From: Pedobacter sp. W3I1
GTDB taxonomy: Bacteria > Bacteroidota > Bacteroidia > Sphingobacteriales > Sphingobacteriaceae
NCBI RefSeq assembly: GCF_030816015.1
Contig: NZ_JAUSXN010000001.1
Span: 3,472,001 to 3,536,000 of the forward strand
Direction: 5' to 3'
DNA length: 64,000 nt
A program made the position numbers and the translations under genes. The notes below the pieces were generated by a model, which saw only the letters and a program-made list of their open reading frames with translations, searched no databases and was not told the origin of the DNA. Shown here piece after piece: positions 27,900 through 37,778 of the stretch (positions within the stretch are counted from its first letter, which is position 1; each line of letters opens with the position of its first letter).

Positions 27900-28184
27900 T
27901 CCTGATTTATTTTGAACAAAAATACAATAATGAGCCGATTTGAAAATCATTTTCTTGTAACAAACCGCGATTTTTGAATGTTGTTCTTGATTATTAACCA
28001 CAGATGAACACTGATAAACACAGATGTTGATTGCTTTTTTATCTAAGCTTAGCTGTAGGTGTTAATATTAGTCACGGAAACACGGAAGTCACGGAAAAAA
28101 CAAACGCCAAACCTCCGCGTAAATCCGTGTTTCCGTGGCAATCCTTCGACTAAGCTATCAATGACAGATTCCAAGAGAGAGGTT

Positions 28185-28286
28185 CGTCATCTCGACCGAA
28201 GCAACGCGGAGTGGAGAGATCTATGAGCCAAATTAAATTGGAAGATAGATTTCTCGGCTGCGTTGCACTCCGCTCGAAATGACGAC
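28185..28286. repeat. Family A palindromic repeat
   Basis: CGTCATCTCGACCGAAGCA at the left and GCACTCCGCTCGAAATGACG at the right, with GAGAGATCTAT facing ATAGATTTCTC. Confidence 0.8.
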
Positions 28287-28391
28287 ACTTTGAGGAGATT
28301 TATTTCTCTTAATTCTTCTGTTATTCATATTGATTTTATTTAATAAATTATCCCTCAGAGTGACATATCAAGAAAAAACCACAACGAAAAT

Positions 28392-28476
28392 CGTCATCTC
28401 GACTGGAACGCAGTGGAATGGAGAGATCTATCTTTGTAGGTTTCTCGACTTCGTTGCACTTCGCTCGAAATGACGA
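28392..28476. repeat. Family A palindromic repeat
   Basis: CGTCATCTCGACTGGAACGC at the left and GCACTTCGCTCGAAATGACG at the right. Confidence 0.8.
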
Positions 28477-28526
28477 CACTTTAGAGAAAACTATCAATTA
28501 AATAAATCAGCAACGGTTACAAAAAA

Positions 28527-28552
28527 AAGCACCTCTTTTCAGAAGTGCTTTA
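28527..28552 (-). terminator. Terminator of the lipoprotein gene at 28584
   Basis: On the minus strand AAAGCACTTCT pairs with AGAGGTGCTTT around a GAAA tetraloop (11 pairs, one G-T) and a T-run follows. Confidence 0.85.
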
Positions 28553-28583
28553 TATGTTTTTCACAGGTTGATATTTTTATCTA

Positions 28584-29078
28584 TTATCTTGCTGCAGGTA
28601 CAAACGTTAAAACGATGTTTGCAGTTTTGCCACCAAATTCGATCGGCGATTTCAAGATCATTTGTGTGCTGGAAAGATCAGTTAATACTAAACGGTAACC
28701 TTCTGTTACGTTTTTAGCTTTATCGCCTTCAAATATTTTCTTAAACTGGAACGTTTGATCTTTAGGGGCTGCCGACCAGAAAATAGTCTGCATTACCGAA
28801 CCACAAGTACTCGATGCAGGCAAGGTATAAGAACCATTACCACTATTAGTTAAATTCCATGTACTTCCCTGGAAACATTTATAAGATTTCTCTCCAAACA
28901 ATCCTTGAACAGCGCCATCAGGCAATCCTTCTAAAGCTACATTGCTCACTACCCATTCGCGAACAACTGTACCTCTGCTACCTGTTACACCTGCAGTTAC
29001 TCTTTTTGCAGTATTACAACTTTGTAACATTACTAAAGTAGAACATGCTATTGCGATAGCTATAAATAATCTTTTCAT
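28584..29078 (-). CDS. Lipocalin-like lipoprotein
   Basis: A 164-residue lipoprotein: signal peptide MKRLFIAIAIACSTLVMLQS followed by the lipobox Cys at 21. The rest is beta-rich with WVVSNVALEGLP, GSTWNLTNSGNGSYTLP and a closing MILKSPIEFGGKTANIVLTF, which resembles Bacteroidota lipocalin-like domains. Two further Cys (near 67 and 92) may form a disulphide. The role is unknown. It has its own terminator and is divergent from the PLP-enzyme gene at 29202. Confidence 0.75.
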   Translation of the reverse strand: MKRLFIAIAIACSTLVMLQSCNTAKRVTAGVTGSRGTVVREWVVSNVALEGLPDGAVQGLFGEKSYKCFQGSTWNLTNSGNGSYTLPASSTCGSVMQTIFWSAAPKDQTFQFKKIFEGDKAKNVTEGYRLVLTDLSSTQMILKSPIEFGGKTANIVLTFVPAAR

Positions 29079-29201
29079 TTTTGTTTAATTTAAATTTCGT
29101 CAAAGTTGTTACATAAATCTTGCCAAAACCATTACGAACCTTAAATTAGCGCCAAATTATTAAATTGCATCCCGATATTATTTCGATAAACATCAAATTT
29201 T

Positions 29202-30317
29202 ATGAAACCAGAAACCCTTGCTATTCACGCTTCTAATCTTGTAAAAAGCACTACAGGCGATGTCACTCCTCCTATTAATTTATCAACCACTTTTTTTCGC
29301 GATGAAGACGGGGGTTATCCCGGAGGGCATATGTATAGCAGGGTAAGCAATCCAAACCGGTCTGCTTTAGAAAACACTGTAGCCAAATTAGAATATGGCG
29401 AAGATGCAGCAGCTTTTTCTTCTGGAAATACCTGTGGAATGGTTTTATTTCAGGCGTTGAAACCCGGCAGCCACATTATTGCACCGGATGATATGTACTG
29501 GGGAATTAAAAAACAGTTGCTTACTATTTTTAACGATAGTTTGGAATTTGATTTTATTGACCAAACTGATTTAAACCTGATACAATCGAGCATTAAGCCC
29601 AATACCAAACTGATCTGGATTGAAACCCCATCCAACCCGTTATTAAAGGTTACAGATATCGAAGAGATTGCCAAAATAGCTAAAGCTAAAAACATCACCT
29701 TGGTCTGCGACAGCACCTTTGCTTCTCCTGTTTTACAAAATCCGGTTTTATTAGGCGCTGATATTGTAATGCATAGCAGTACTAAATACCTGGGCGGTCA
29801 TAGCGATGTGCTGGGCGGAATTTTAATAACAGCCAAAAAAGATGAGCTGTGGGAGAAAATCAAAAATATCCAGCAAACCGGTGGTGCGGTTCCTTCCCCT
29901 TTCGATTGTTTCCTATTAACCAGAAGCATTAAAACCCTGGCCTATCGCATGAAAGGCCATTGCGAAAATGGAAAAATTATAGCGGGTTATTTAAACAAAC
30001 ATCCGAATGTTGAAGCCGTTTTTTACCCAGGGTTAGAAAGTCACCCACAGCATGACATTGCAAAAAAACAAATGAAAGATTATGGCGGGATGATGTCGTT
30101 CCTGGTTAAAGGTGATGTTGAGGCTGCCCATAAAGTGGTCAATAAAGTTCAGTTATTTGCTCAGGCCACCAGTTTAGGCGGCGTAGAGAGTTTGATTGAG
30201 CACCGTTATTCAGTTGAAGGCCCTGATAGTAAAACGCCTAAAAATTTACTCCGTATCTCTGTAGGTTTAGAGCATGTAGATGATATTATTGCTGATTTAG
30301 CACAGGCGTTGGGTTAA
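29202..30317 (+). CDS. Cys/Met-metabolism PLP enzyme, cystathionine gamma-synthase-like
   Basis: A 371-residue PLP-dependent enzyme of the trans-sulphuration family. The PLP Lys is in SSTKYLGGHSDVLGG (near 195), the Tyr-Arg pair in HMYSRVSNPNR (about 45-55) and the substrate-binding Arg region in LLRISVGLEHVDD near the C-terminus. Family members form or cleave cystathionine, homocysteine or methionine, and sequence alone does not separate gamma-synthase, beta-lyase and gamma-lyase. It is shorter than MetY (443) downstream and has no riboswitch upstream, so it may serve cystathionine metabolism rather than direct sulphhydrylation. It is monocistronic. Confidence 0.85.
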   Translation: MKPETLAIHASNLVKSTTGDVTPPINLSTTFFRDEDGGYPGGHMYSRVSNPNRSALENTVAKLEYGEDAAAFSSGNTCGMVLFQALKPGSHIIAPDDMYWGIKKQLLTIFNDSLEFDFIDQTDLNLIQSSIKPNTKLIWIETPSNPLLKVTDIEEIAKIAKAKNITLVCDSTFASPVLQNPVLLGADIVMHSSTKYLGGHSDVLGGILITAKKDELWEKIKNIQQTGGAVPSPFDCFLLTRSIKTLAYRMKGHCENGKIIAGYLNKHPNVEAVFYPGLESHPQHDIAKKQMKDYGGMMSFLVKGDVEAAHKVVNKVQLFAQATSLGGVESLIEHRYSVEGPDSKTPKNLLRISVGLEHVDDIIADLAQALG

Positions 30318-30383
30318 AATATAAAACCTACAAGGTCTTAGAGACCTTATAGGTTTTATACAAGAAATTCAGAAAAGAATGAT

Positions 30384-30456
30384 CGTCATTCCCACGCAGG
30401 TGGGAATCTTAAAGCGTTATTGCATTAGGATTCCCAATCAAGTTGGGAATGACGAC
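30384..30456. repeat. Family B palindromic repeat
   Basis: CGTCATTCCCACGCAGGTGG at the left and AATCAAGTTGGGAATGACGAC at the right, between two converging genes. Confidence 0.8.
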
Positions 30457-30471
30457 AACCAATTTAAAATC

Positions 30472-31488
30472 TTATTTAGGATTACAGATCGTAGTCAACT
30501 TAGCTGAATAATTTGCTTCCAGCGGCTCATTCGTTTGCGCTAAACGTTGTGATCCTGTATTGGCTGGGCAGGCAATATCACCGGCAGCATCATAAATCAG
30601 TTTAGTTCCATTAGCTAATAATTCTTTTGGTACATATACCTGTACTTTGGTAATGGAATAACCTGAAGGAAAATAACGCACATAATAACCATCAGGGTGT
30701 TTGGTCCAGATACCGCTCGGTACATCGCTTCTTGGAGGAGCCATACCTGCTATAATAGCATATTTTTCCATGTCGGCATAAGTGTAATTTCCAGAAGCTA
30801 CCAGCTGGCGGATATTATTTTCTGCCTCAAAAACGGCCCTTACACCTGCAGGCAATTGGTCTTTAGCTTTTTCCATTATATCGAAAGGTAAAACTCCTAA
30901 AGCACCACCTTCTAATTGCGTAAGTTGTTTTGGCGTTAATAATTTTACTGCAGTAAGTTTAACCTGTCCGTTAAAATCGGCAAATTTTGTTCTGGCAATA
31001 ATGGTCCATAACAACACCTGAATATCGTGTTGTTCTACATCCGAATGTTTTTCTGCGCTTTTCAGTATAGAAACCACGATTTCTTCTTTCGGTCCCAAAA
31101 CGGGTGCAAACATATAACCGTCACCTTTTGATGGAGCAAAAGTTCCGGCTTTTAAGCAGTAGCTTTTATTGGTCATTTCGTACAAACCTTCGCAAAGCAA
31201 AAAACCACCCTCTGGATTTTTAGGCAATAAATATAATGGCTGGGCTTTTAAATTTAAAGAATTAATAAAATCTGGCAGCTTTTCGCCTTCTCTATTTACA
31301 TCTTCAAAGCTGGTGGTAATGGCAGCGGGCTGTTTTAAAAATTTATCTACGCCTAAAGCTTTAGCACCCTGAGCGGTGCCAACTTTTAATAATTTGTCTT
31401 TTAAACCTCCAAATTGCGCGTTTGCATTGCTTAAACACACTATAGTTAATAGCAGGCTTAAACAGAGAACTTTTGTATTTTTCATCAT
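30472..31488 (-). CDS. Exported protein of unknown function
   Basis: I do not recognise the family. From the paired ATGs at 31485/31488 the protein has about 338 residues with a signal peptide (MKNTKVLCLSLLLTIVCLSNANAQ), and the frame is open to 31581 only over non-coding-like sequence. The mature part begins FGGLKDKLLKVGTAQGAKALG and has no lipobox or membrane segment, so it is probably periplasmic or secreted. Conserved-looking features are GFLLCEGLYEMTNKSYCLKAG and IWTKHPDGYYVRYFPSGYS. Three or four Cys could form disulphides. It is divergent from the methionine locus. Confidence 0.7.
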   Translation of the reverse strand: MMKNTKVLCLSLLLTIVCLSNANAQFGGLKDKLLKVGTAQGAKALGVDKFLKQPAAITTSFEDVNREGEKLPDFINSLNLKAQPLYLLPKNPEGGFLLCEGLYEMTNKSYCLKAGTFAPSKGDGYMFAPVLGPKEEIVVSILKSAEKHSDVEQHDIQVLLWTIIARTKFADFNGQVKLTAVKLLTPKQLTQLEGGALGVLPFDIMEKAKDQLPAGVRAVFEAENNIRQLVASGNYTYADMEKYAIIAGMAPPRSDVPSGIWTKHPDGYYVRYFPSGYSITKVQVYVPKELLANGTKLIYDAAGDIACPANTGSQRLAQTNEPLEANYSAKLTTICNPK

Positions 31489-31618
31489 GATTAAATTTAG
31501 ATAGGAAAACAAACTTAGAATTTTAAGCGTAAATTTTATATTAAAAGTTAAGTTTGTTATGCCATCATAAAAATACTCCATTCATTTTCAACTAGTTAAT
31601 GTAAATTCGAAATTTTAT

Positions 31619-31649
31619 TTTGTGGATTAAAATTAAATTCAGACATTTG
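31619..31649 (+). promoter_or_regulatory. Candidate promoter of the methionine locus
   Basis: TTTG at 31619-31622, then 19 bp, then GACATTTG at 31642-31649, one base away from the Bacteroidota -7 element TAnnTTTG at the consensus spacing. It would start transcription about 45 bp before the SAM riboswitch. Confidence 0.55.
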
Positions 31650-31698
31650 AAATATTATTTGGTAGAAAGCTAAATAAAAGTCAATCTTCACAGGTTGA

Positions 31699-31805
31699 TT
31701 TATAAAGAAGTGGCGAGAGACTGGCTCGATGACCCACTGGCAACCCTCAGAAAGAGAAGGTGCCAATTCCTGACCGGATAACATGGTGTTATTTGGAGAT
31801 ATAAA
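31699..31805 (+). ncRNA. SAM-I (S-box) riboswitch
   Basis: The aptamer core is visible: AGAAGTGGCGAGAGACTGGC followed by TCGATGACCCACTGGCAACC, then GGTGCCAATTCCTGACCGG. TTTATA (31699) and TATAAA (31800) close the P1 helix. SAM-I aptamers bind S-adenosylmethionine and reduce expression of methionine genes when it is plentiful. It precedes a short leader ORF and metY-metX-hom. I do not see a classical terminator stem with T-run right after P1, so the expression platform may act on translation or through the leader. Confidence 0.92.
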
Positions 31806-31814
31806 TTAGAACTG

Positions 31815-31943
31815 ATGAAAACATTAAATCTTCAATCGCTAAGCGAACCCAGTGCAAACCTTAAAAAGGTAGAAAGAGCTTCTATTTCTTTTATTTGTTG
31901 CGATATGCGTGCGATTACTTGTATGTGCTGTTGCATACAGTAA
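31815..31943 (+). CDS. Cys-rich leader ORF between SAM riboswitch and metY
   Basis: A 42-codon ORF beginning ATG 10 bp after the riboswitch. The N-terminal half is ordinary (MKTLNLQSLSEPSANLKK), whereas the last 15 residues, CCDMRAITCMCCCIQ, hold six Cys. The final Cys codons lie inside a small hairpin, TGTATG/CATACA (31920-31939). The arrangement is that of an attenuator leader peptide: ribosome stalling at Cys codons when charged tRNA-Cys is scarce could alter folding of the 125-base region before metY. This is inference; alternatively the peptide binds metal. It is followed by TCCCG/CGGGA (31985-32000) and TTAAGA/TCTTAA stems. Confidence 0.5.
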   Translation: MKTLNLQSLSEPSANLKKVERASISFICCDMRAITCMCCCIQ

Positions 31944-32019
31944 TTTAAAAATCTTCCTTTTTTGTTTCTTTTCAAATTGGAAGGTCCCGGGAAATCGGGA
32001 TACGCCCTGTTAGGTTTAA

Positions 32020-33402
<1,383 letters not shown>

Positions 33403-33403
33403 A

Positions 33404-33421
33404 CCCCTTTAGGGGCTTTTT
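33404..33421 (+). terminator. Weak intra-operon hairpin after metY
   Basis: CCCC TTTA GGGG followed by CTTTTT starts 2 bp after the metY stop. The short stem may lower expression of metX and hom relative to metY or mark an RNA end. Confidence 0.45.
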
Positions 33422-33443
33422 AAAACCACAACATCATTACAAA

Positions 33444-34544
33444 ATGCATAACAGTAAAAACGATAGCACTTCAAAGTCGCCTTCAGGGGATTTAGGAGCA
33501 ACATATCATTATAATAAACAGTTCAAACTAGAGAGCGGAAAAAAAATCCGCAATCTGCAAATTGCTTATCAAACTTATGGCAAATTAAATGCAAATAAAG
33601 ATAATGTGATTTGGGTTTGCCATGCACTAACCGCCAATGCTGATGTTTTTGAATGGTGGGAAGGTTTATTTGGAGAAAATGCTTTGTTCAATCCAGAAGA
33701 ACATTATATCGTTTGTGCCAATGTTTTGGGTTCGCATTATGGCAGCACAAACCCGTTGAGCACCAATCCGGTAACTGGCTTACCTTATTACCTTTCGTTT
33801 CCACAATTTACCATCCGCGATTTAGTATCGGCACACCAGTTATTAGCTTCGCATTTAGGGATTGATTATATTAAATTATTAATAGGTGGTTCTTTAGGCG
33901 GGCAACAAGCTGTTGAGTGGAGTATTTCGGAACCGAATAAAATTGAAAACCTGATTTTAATTGCTACCAATGCGGCGCATTCTCCCTGGGGAATTGCTTT
34001 TAACGAAAGTCAGCGTTTGGCCATTACTACCGATAGAACTTTTTATGCTAACCAACCAAACGGTGGCAGTAAAGGTTTAAAAACAGCCCGTAGCATTGCA
34101 CTTTTAAGTTATAGAACCTACAGCGCTTATGGCAGTACACAGGTTGAAAGTGTAAACGATAAGACAGATAATTTCAGATCGTCTTCTTACCAGAATTATC
34201 AGGGAGAGAAACTGATTAATCGCTTTAATGCTTATAGTTATTATTATTTAACCAAAGCAATGGACAGCCATAACGTGGGCCGCAACCGTAAAAGTATTGC
34301 CGATGCACTAAAATTAATTACGGCGAATACCTTGGTAATTGGAATAGAAAACGATGTATTGTTTCCGCTGTCAGAGCAAAAATATCTGGCCGATCATATT
34401 CCGGGAGCAGAATTTAGCGCCTTGCATTCGGATTATGGACATGATGGATTTTTGATCGAAACTGATGCCTTGACTAACGTAATCGGAAATTTCATTAAAG
34501 AAAGCCGTAACAAAAAAATCATCCAATTACAGCATACCGCTTAG
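33444..34544 (+). CDS. metX: Homoserine O-acetyltransferase MetX
   Basis: MetX acetylates homoserine with acetyl-CoA, feeding MetY. The 366-residue alpha/beta-hydrolase has the nucleophile elbow GGSLGGQQ (Ser near 150), the family blocks VCHALTANAD and LGSHYGSTNPLS, the Asp in IENDVLFPL (near 305) and the His in DYGHDGFL (near 332). The Ser-Asp-His triad is complete. It is cytoplasmic. Its place between metY and hom gives a compact homoserine-to-homocysteine operon under the SAM riboswitch. Confidence 0.93.
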   Translation: MHNSKNDSTSKSPSGDLGATYHYNKQFKLESGKKIRNLQIAYQTYGKLNANKDNVIWVCHALTANADVFEWWEGLFGENALFNPEEHYIVCANVLGSHYGSTNPLSTNPVTGLPYYLSFPQFTIRDLVSAHQLLASHLGIDYIKLLIGGSLGGQQAVEWSISEPNKIENLILIATNAAHSPWGIAFNESQRLAITTDRTFYANQPNGGSKGLKTARSIALLSYRTYSAYGSTQVESVNDKTDNFRSSSYQNYQGEKLINRFNAYSYYYLTKAMDSHNVGRNRKSIADALKLITANTLVIGIENDVLFPLSEQKYLADHIPGAEFSALHSDYGHDGFLIETDALTNVIGNFIKESRNKKIIQLQHTA

Positions 34545-34554
34545 AAAGGTAGAA

Positions 34555-34578
34555 GGTTAGGGTTTAGGGTTTAGGGTG
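34555..34578. repeat. Short TTTAGGG tandem
   Basis: Three units of the TTTAGGG word lie 10 bp after the metX stop. Related words (ATTTAGGGTTTACGG and CCTTAAACCCCACACCCTAC) occur inverted at 19074-19172. Confidence 0.6.
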
Positions 34579-34689
34579 AAAAATAAAGAGAACAGCTAAT
34601 ATCTGTACCATCAAATCAACAAAAAATAATATAAAATAAATATAGTTAATCAGTGTAATCTGTTTATCTGTGTAATCAAGTCTAAAATA

Positions 34690-35934
34690 ATGAGTAAGAA
34701 TTTAAAAATCGGTTTATTTGGTTTCGGCGTTGTAGGACAAGGTTTATTGGATATCATCCAAAGCCAGAACTTAAACCTGGAGATCATTAAAATTGCGATA
34801 AAAGACCCAAGAAAGAAACGTACCCTTAATAAAGATCTTTTTACTACTGATCGCAACGAAATACTGAACAATACAGAGATCAATACGATTGTAGAATTAA
34901 TTAATGATGCAGATGCGGCTTATGAAATTGTAACTACAGCATTAAAAAACGGTAAAAATGTAGTTTCTGCCAATAAAAAAATGATCGCCACGCATTTGAA
35001 AGAACTGGTAGATTTACAGCAAGAGCATGGTACTTCTTTATTGTATGAAGGCGCTGTTTGTGGCAGTATTCCAATTATCCGCAATTTAGAAGAATACTAC
35101 GATAATGAATTATTCCATGCTTTGAGTGGAATTTTTAATGGCTCGTCCAATTACATACTGTCGAAAATATTTAACGAAAACCAAAGTTACGATTCGGCAT
35201 TAAAAGAAGCACAGGACTTAGGTTTCGCGGAAACCGATCCGATTTTAGACGTGGGAGGTTACGATCCAAAATATAAACTGGCCATTGCTACAGCACACGC
35301 TTATGGTTTATTTGTAAATCCTGATGCCATTTTAAACATTGGTATTCAGAACCTTTCTAACCATGACATTAAATATGCACGTGAGAAAAACTTTAAAATT
35401 AAGTTGGTTCCTACTGCACGTAAGGTAAACACAAAAGATATTGTGACTTATGTACTGCCGAAACTGGTAGCAAAGGATGATTTTCTTTACAATGTGGAGA
35501 ACGAATATAATGCAGTTGCCGTTCAGGCGGCTTTTGCTGATAAGCAGTTTTTCTATGGTAAAGGTGCGGGTGGCCATCCTACCGGTGCCGCTGTACTTTC
35601 AGACATTGCCGCCTTACGTTACGATTACCGTTATGAATACAAAAAATACCACTCAGAAAACGGTGTAAAACATACTGAAGATATTCTGTTGGAAATCTAT
35701 CTGCGTTATGCCGATGAAGATCTGATTACCCTATTGGAATTTGACAACATCAGCGAACGTTATGCTGCAAGCAGCTATAAATATGTGGTTGGTACTGTTA
35801 AGCTACAAAGTTTAATTAAAAACCGCGACTTGCTTTTGGATGAATCTGTTTTTGTGGCTTACACAGGCAGACAGATTTACAAACAAGAGCAATTGAGTGA
35901 AAATGTTTTTGCCGAGGAATTGGCAAGCCTATAA
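34690..35934 (+). CDS. hom: Homoserine dehydrogenase
   Basis: Reduces aspartate semialdehyde to homoserine with NAD(P)H. The 414-residue protein opens with the Rossmann motif GLFGFGVVGQG (residues 6-16), has ALKNGKNVVSANKKMIA and LYEGAVCGSIPIIRNL in the catalytic domain, and GIFNGSSNYIL with the substrate-binding region. A C-terminal region of about 90 residues is present but I cannot call it an ACT domain with confidence. No aspartokinase is fused. It completes the metY-metX-hom set; the 145-bp gap before it contains a TTTAGGG repeat, so a separate promoter is possible. Confidence 0.9.
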   Translation: MSKNLKIGLFGFGVVGQGLLDIIQSQNLNLEIIKIAIKDPRKKRTLNKDLFTTDRNEILNNTEINTIVELINDADAAYEIVTTALKNGKNVVSANKKMIATHLKELVDLQQEHGTSLLYEGAVCGSIPIIRNLEEYYDNELFHALSGIFNGSSNYILSKIFNENQSYDSALKEAQDLGFAETDPILDVGGYDPKYKLAIATAHAYGLFVNPDAILNIGIQNLSNHDIKYAREKNFKIKLVPTARKVNTKDIVTYVLPKLVAKDDFLYNVENEYNAVAVQAAFADKQFFYGKGAGGHPTGAAVLSDIAALRYDYRYEYKKYHSENGVKHTEDILLEIYLRYADEDLITLLEFDNISERYAASSYKYVVGTVKLQSLIKNRDLLLDESVFVAYTGRQIYKQEQLSENVFAEELASL

Positions 35935-35979
35935 CTTATTTTTAAGGTTAATTTTTTTATTTGTTTTGTTGTTAAGTAC

Positions 35980-36005
35980 AAAGGTCGGAGCGAGTCCGAC
36001 CTTTT
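35980..36005 (+). terminator. Strong terminator after hom
   Basis: AAAGGTCGGA and TCCGACCTTT form a perfect 10-bp stem with a GCGAG loop and T-rich end. It also lies at the end of the converging toxin pseudogene. Confidence 0.88.
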
Positions 36006-36008
36006 GCG

Positions 36009-36352
36009 TTATTTAAAATTTTCTACAATACGTTGCCTATCTTCATTTTCCTTATCGTTTTTATGGTAAAGTTCAATGAAGATTATCTTTTTCTCTTCGA
36101 CAAAGTATGCATAAATTAACCTCAAACCAGAGTTCGCTCCCCGGCCTTTTAAACTATCGCAGGTAATTTTTTAATTTTAATTACACATGTGGTAATACCT
36201 AAATTATCAATACGAAAACTAAAAGGATTGCGCTCATCAGGCTTTACCCTCAAAATGATCTTTACATCTTCCAAATCAGATTGCAAACTACGATATCGCT
36301 TTAAAAGCTTTTTAATATCCTTATTAAACTCTTCTATTGATTCAAAGAGCAT
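36009..36352 (-). pseudogene. RelE-like toxin gene, frameshifted
   Basis: RelE-type toxins cut mRNA in the ribosome. The first 67 codons (MLFESIEEFNKDIKKLLKRY...) end at a stop at 36149, but the sequence continues in the next frame as TCDSLKGRGANSGLRLIYAY and ELYHKNDKENEDRQRIVENF to a stop at 36009. These halves together match the length (about 114 residues) and layout of a RelE/HigB-like toxin, including the Arg-rich GRGANSGLR segment and the C-terminal YHKNDKE. The break is at a run of six A in the sense strand (36167-36172 here as T6); seven would restore the frame. It starts 2 bp after the Panacea antitoxin gene. Confidence 0.8.
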
Positions 36353-36354
36353 AA

Positions 36355-37155
36355 TTAATTATTTTCTTCTTCATCATAAACTCGAACAGAATAAGGTAGT
36401 TCCCGATAGAAAGCTAAATTATAACTAATATCCTTGCCTTCTTCTGTAACTTCCCAAGGTAAATCTTTATGCGAATAATCGCTTATCGCTGTAGCCGACC
36501 AATCGCTCATTTGTTCGATAACCTTATCTATAACATCTTTTTCACTTGCTTTAAGTACAGTTAAATCGGCTTTTTCGAGTGGTAAATAGCGCTTTTGTGG
36601 ATAGCCTCTGAATTCTGTCTTAATTCGTTGAAGCTGATTTGCGTCTATCATTTGATTGATAATGGAATCTAATTTTTGGGGGACAGGACCATAGGGCAAC
36701 TTTTTGTACTTCGCCCCTGTTAAATGCTCTTCATATAACTCGTAGTAGTTAAAATCAGAAAAATAAAGCAATTTATACAGAACGGTTTCTCCAACATTAG
36801 GCTTGCCAGCGCAGCGCTCCAAAATATAAAGCAAAACATTTTTAAACTTATTTATATTTAAGGTTGGAACAGAAATACGCTCTTCAACAATCTCTTCGTG
36901 TATTTCATTGGATGGTTCTAAACTCTGATTGGCCAGAAAATCTTTGGTCATAAAATCATCCAAAGAAAAGCCCAGCACCATCGAGAGTTTTTGCATCTCA
37001 CTAAGACTAACTACTCTATTCCCCAATTCTATCTGGGTTAAAGATGGTCTTGAAATCGCAATACTTTTTGCTAAATCTTCTTGCGAGAAACCTTTTCTTA
37101 AACGTAGGTTAGCTATTCGTTCGCCAATTTCCTTTTTTGATAGTTCGTTTCCCAT
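36355..37155 (-). CDS. HTH-Panacea (DUF4065) antitoxin
   Basis: A 266-residue protein from the ATG at 37155 (MGNELSKKEIGERIANLR); the frame extends to 37191 over sequence without family character. Residues about 8-65 are an XRE/Cro helix-turn-helix (GFSQEDLAKSIAISRPSLTQIE). From about 105 comes a Panacea/SocA-like domain (FKNVLLYILERCAGKPNVGE, LYKLLYFSDFNYYELYEEHL, KYKKLPYGPVPQKLDSII). Panacea domains are known as antitoxin domains that neutralise unrelated toxins. The gene sits directly before a RelE-like toxin gene with a 2-bp gap, as in type II modules. The HTH part probably represses the pair. Confidence 0.88.
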   Translation of the reverse strand: MGNELSKKEIGERIANLRLRKGFSQEDLAKSIAISRPSLTQIELGNRVVSLSEMQKLSMVLGFSLDDFMTKDFLANQSLEPSNEIHEEIVEERISVPTLNINKFKNVLLYILERCAGKPNVGETVLYKLLYFSDFNYYELYEEHLTGAKYKKLPYGPVPQKLDSIINQMIDANQLQRIKTEFRGYPQKRYLPLEKADLTVLKASEKDVIDKVIEQMSDWSATAISDYSHKDLPWEVTEEGKDISYNLAFYRELPYSVRVYDEEENN

Positions 37156-37290
37156 AACCACAAATATACAACATGTTTTAAAATAAAACAACGAAATGAT
37201 AGTTTTAAGAACAAATCCTCTATTCTAAATAATGTATGTAAGTTGGAAAACTTCAAGCTGATAAAGGGAGCAGATAAAACGTTTAGGCTA

Positions 37291-37740
37291 TTACTTTACC
37301 TTAATGTATTTCTCGATAATCACCCGGTCTACTCCTGCTTTTTCTACCTTTTCAACACCTTTCTGAATCAAAGTATCTTTATTAATGACGAGTTTAAACT
37401 TAAAAGTCTTGCCTTCCCAGTTTTTATCTTTGTAATATTCGAGGTGTTCGGTATAATCATCCTTATTTAACACAAAACTTCCTCCTCCCGCATCAAAACT
37501 GCTTGTGTCCTTTGGATTAAGACTATGCTTTAAAAATGCAAAATGTGTACCATTAATAATTTTGATCATTTTCAACTTGCCCGAAAAATCTGTAGTCTGA
37601 CTTGTTCCATTTTCAATGGTTGTAGCCGATAATAACTGCCAGGTGCCATGAATATCAAGATCTGAATCTTTTTTGCTTCCATCTTTGTTGGTACATGAAA
37701 ATAATGAAAGCACAGCAAAGAGTATTAAAATGTTTCTCAT
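37291..37740 (-). CDS. Lipocalin-like lipoprotein
   Basis: A 149-residue protein with a lipoprotein signal (MRNILILFAVLSLFSC, Cys 16). The mature part starts DIHGTWQLLSATTIENG, characteristic of lipocalin-like domains, followed by beta strands including GTHFAFLKH and a closing VEKAGVDRVIIEKYIKVK. It probably binds a small hydrophobic ligand or is structural; no ligand can be named. It is on the same strand as, and 38 bp after, the queuosine-precursor transporter, possibly in one transcript. Confidence 0.75.
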   Translation of the reverse strand: MRNILILFAVLSLFSCTNKDGSKKDSDLDIHGTWQLLSATTIENGTSQTTDFSGKLKMIKIINGTHFAFLKHSLNPKDTSSFDAGGGSFVLNKDDYTEHLEYYKDKNWEGKTFKFKLVINKDTLIQKGVEKVEKAGVDRVIIEKYIKVK

Positions 37741-37778
37741 AAATCGGATGTATTTGGTTATTGTGTTGTTTTAAATAT

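Larger units (their letters stand above)
27900..28526. other. Repeat-filled gap upstream of mqnE
   Basis: Contains short CACAGATGAACACTGATAAA and GTCACGGAAACACGGAAGTC repeats (about 28000-28140), two family A palindromes (28185-28286 and 28392-28476) and a reversed AT-rich GTCAT-bounded element (about 28318-28364). The mqnE promoter must lie in the first hundred bases. No gene is supported. Confidence 0.6.
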
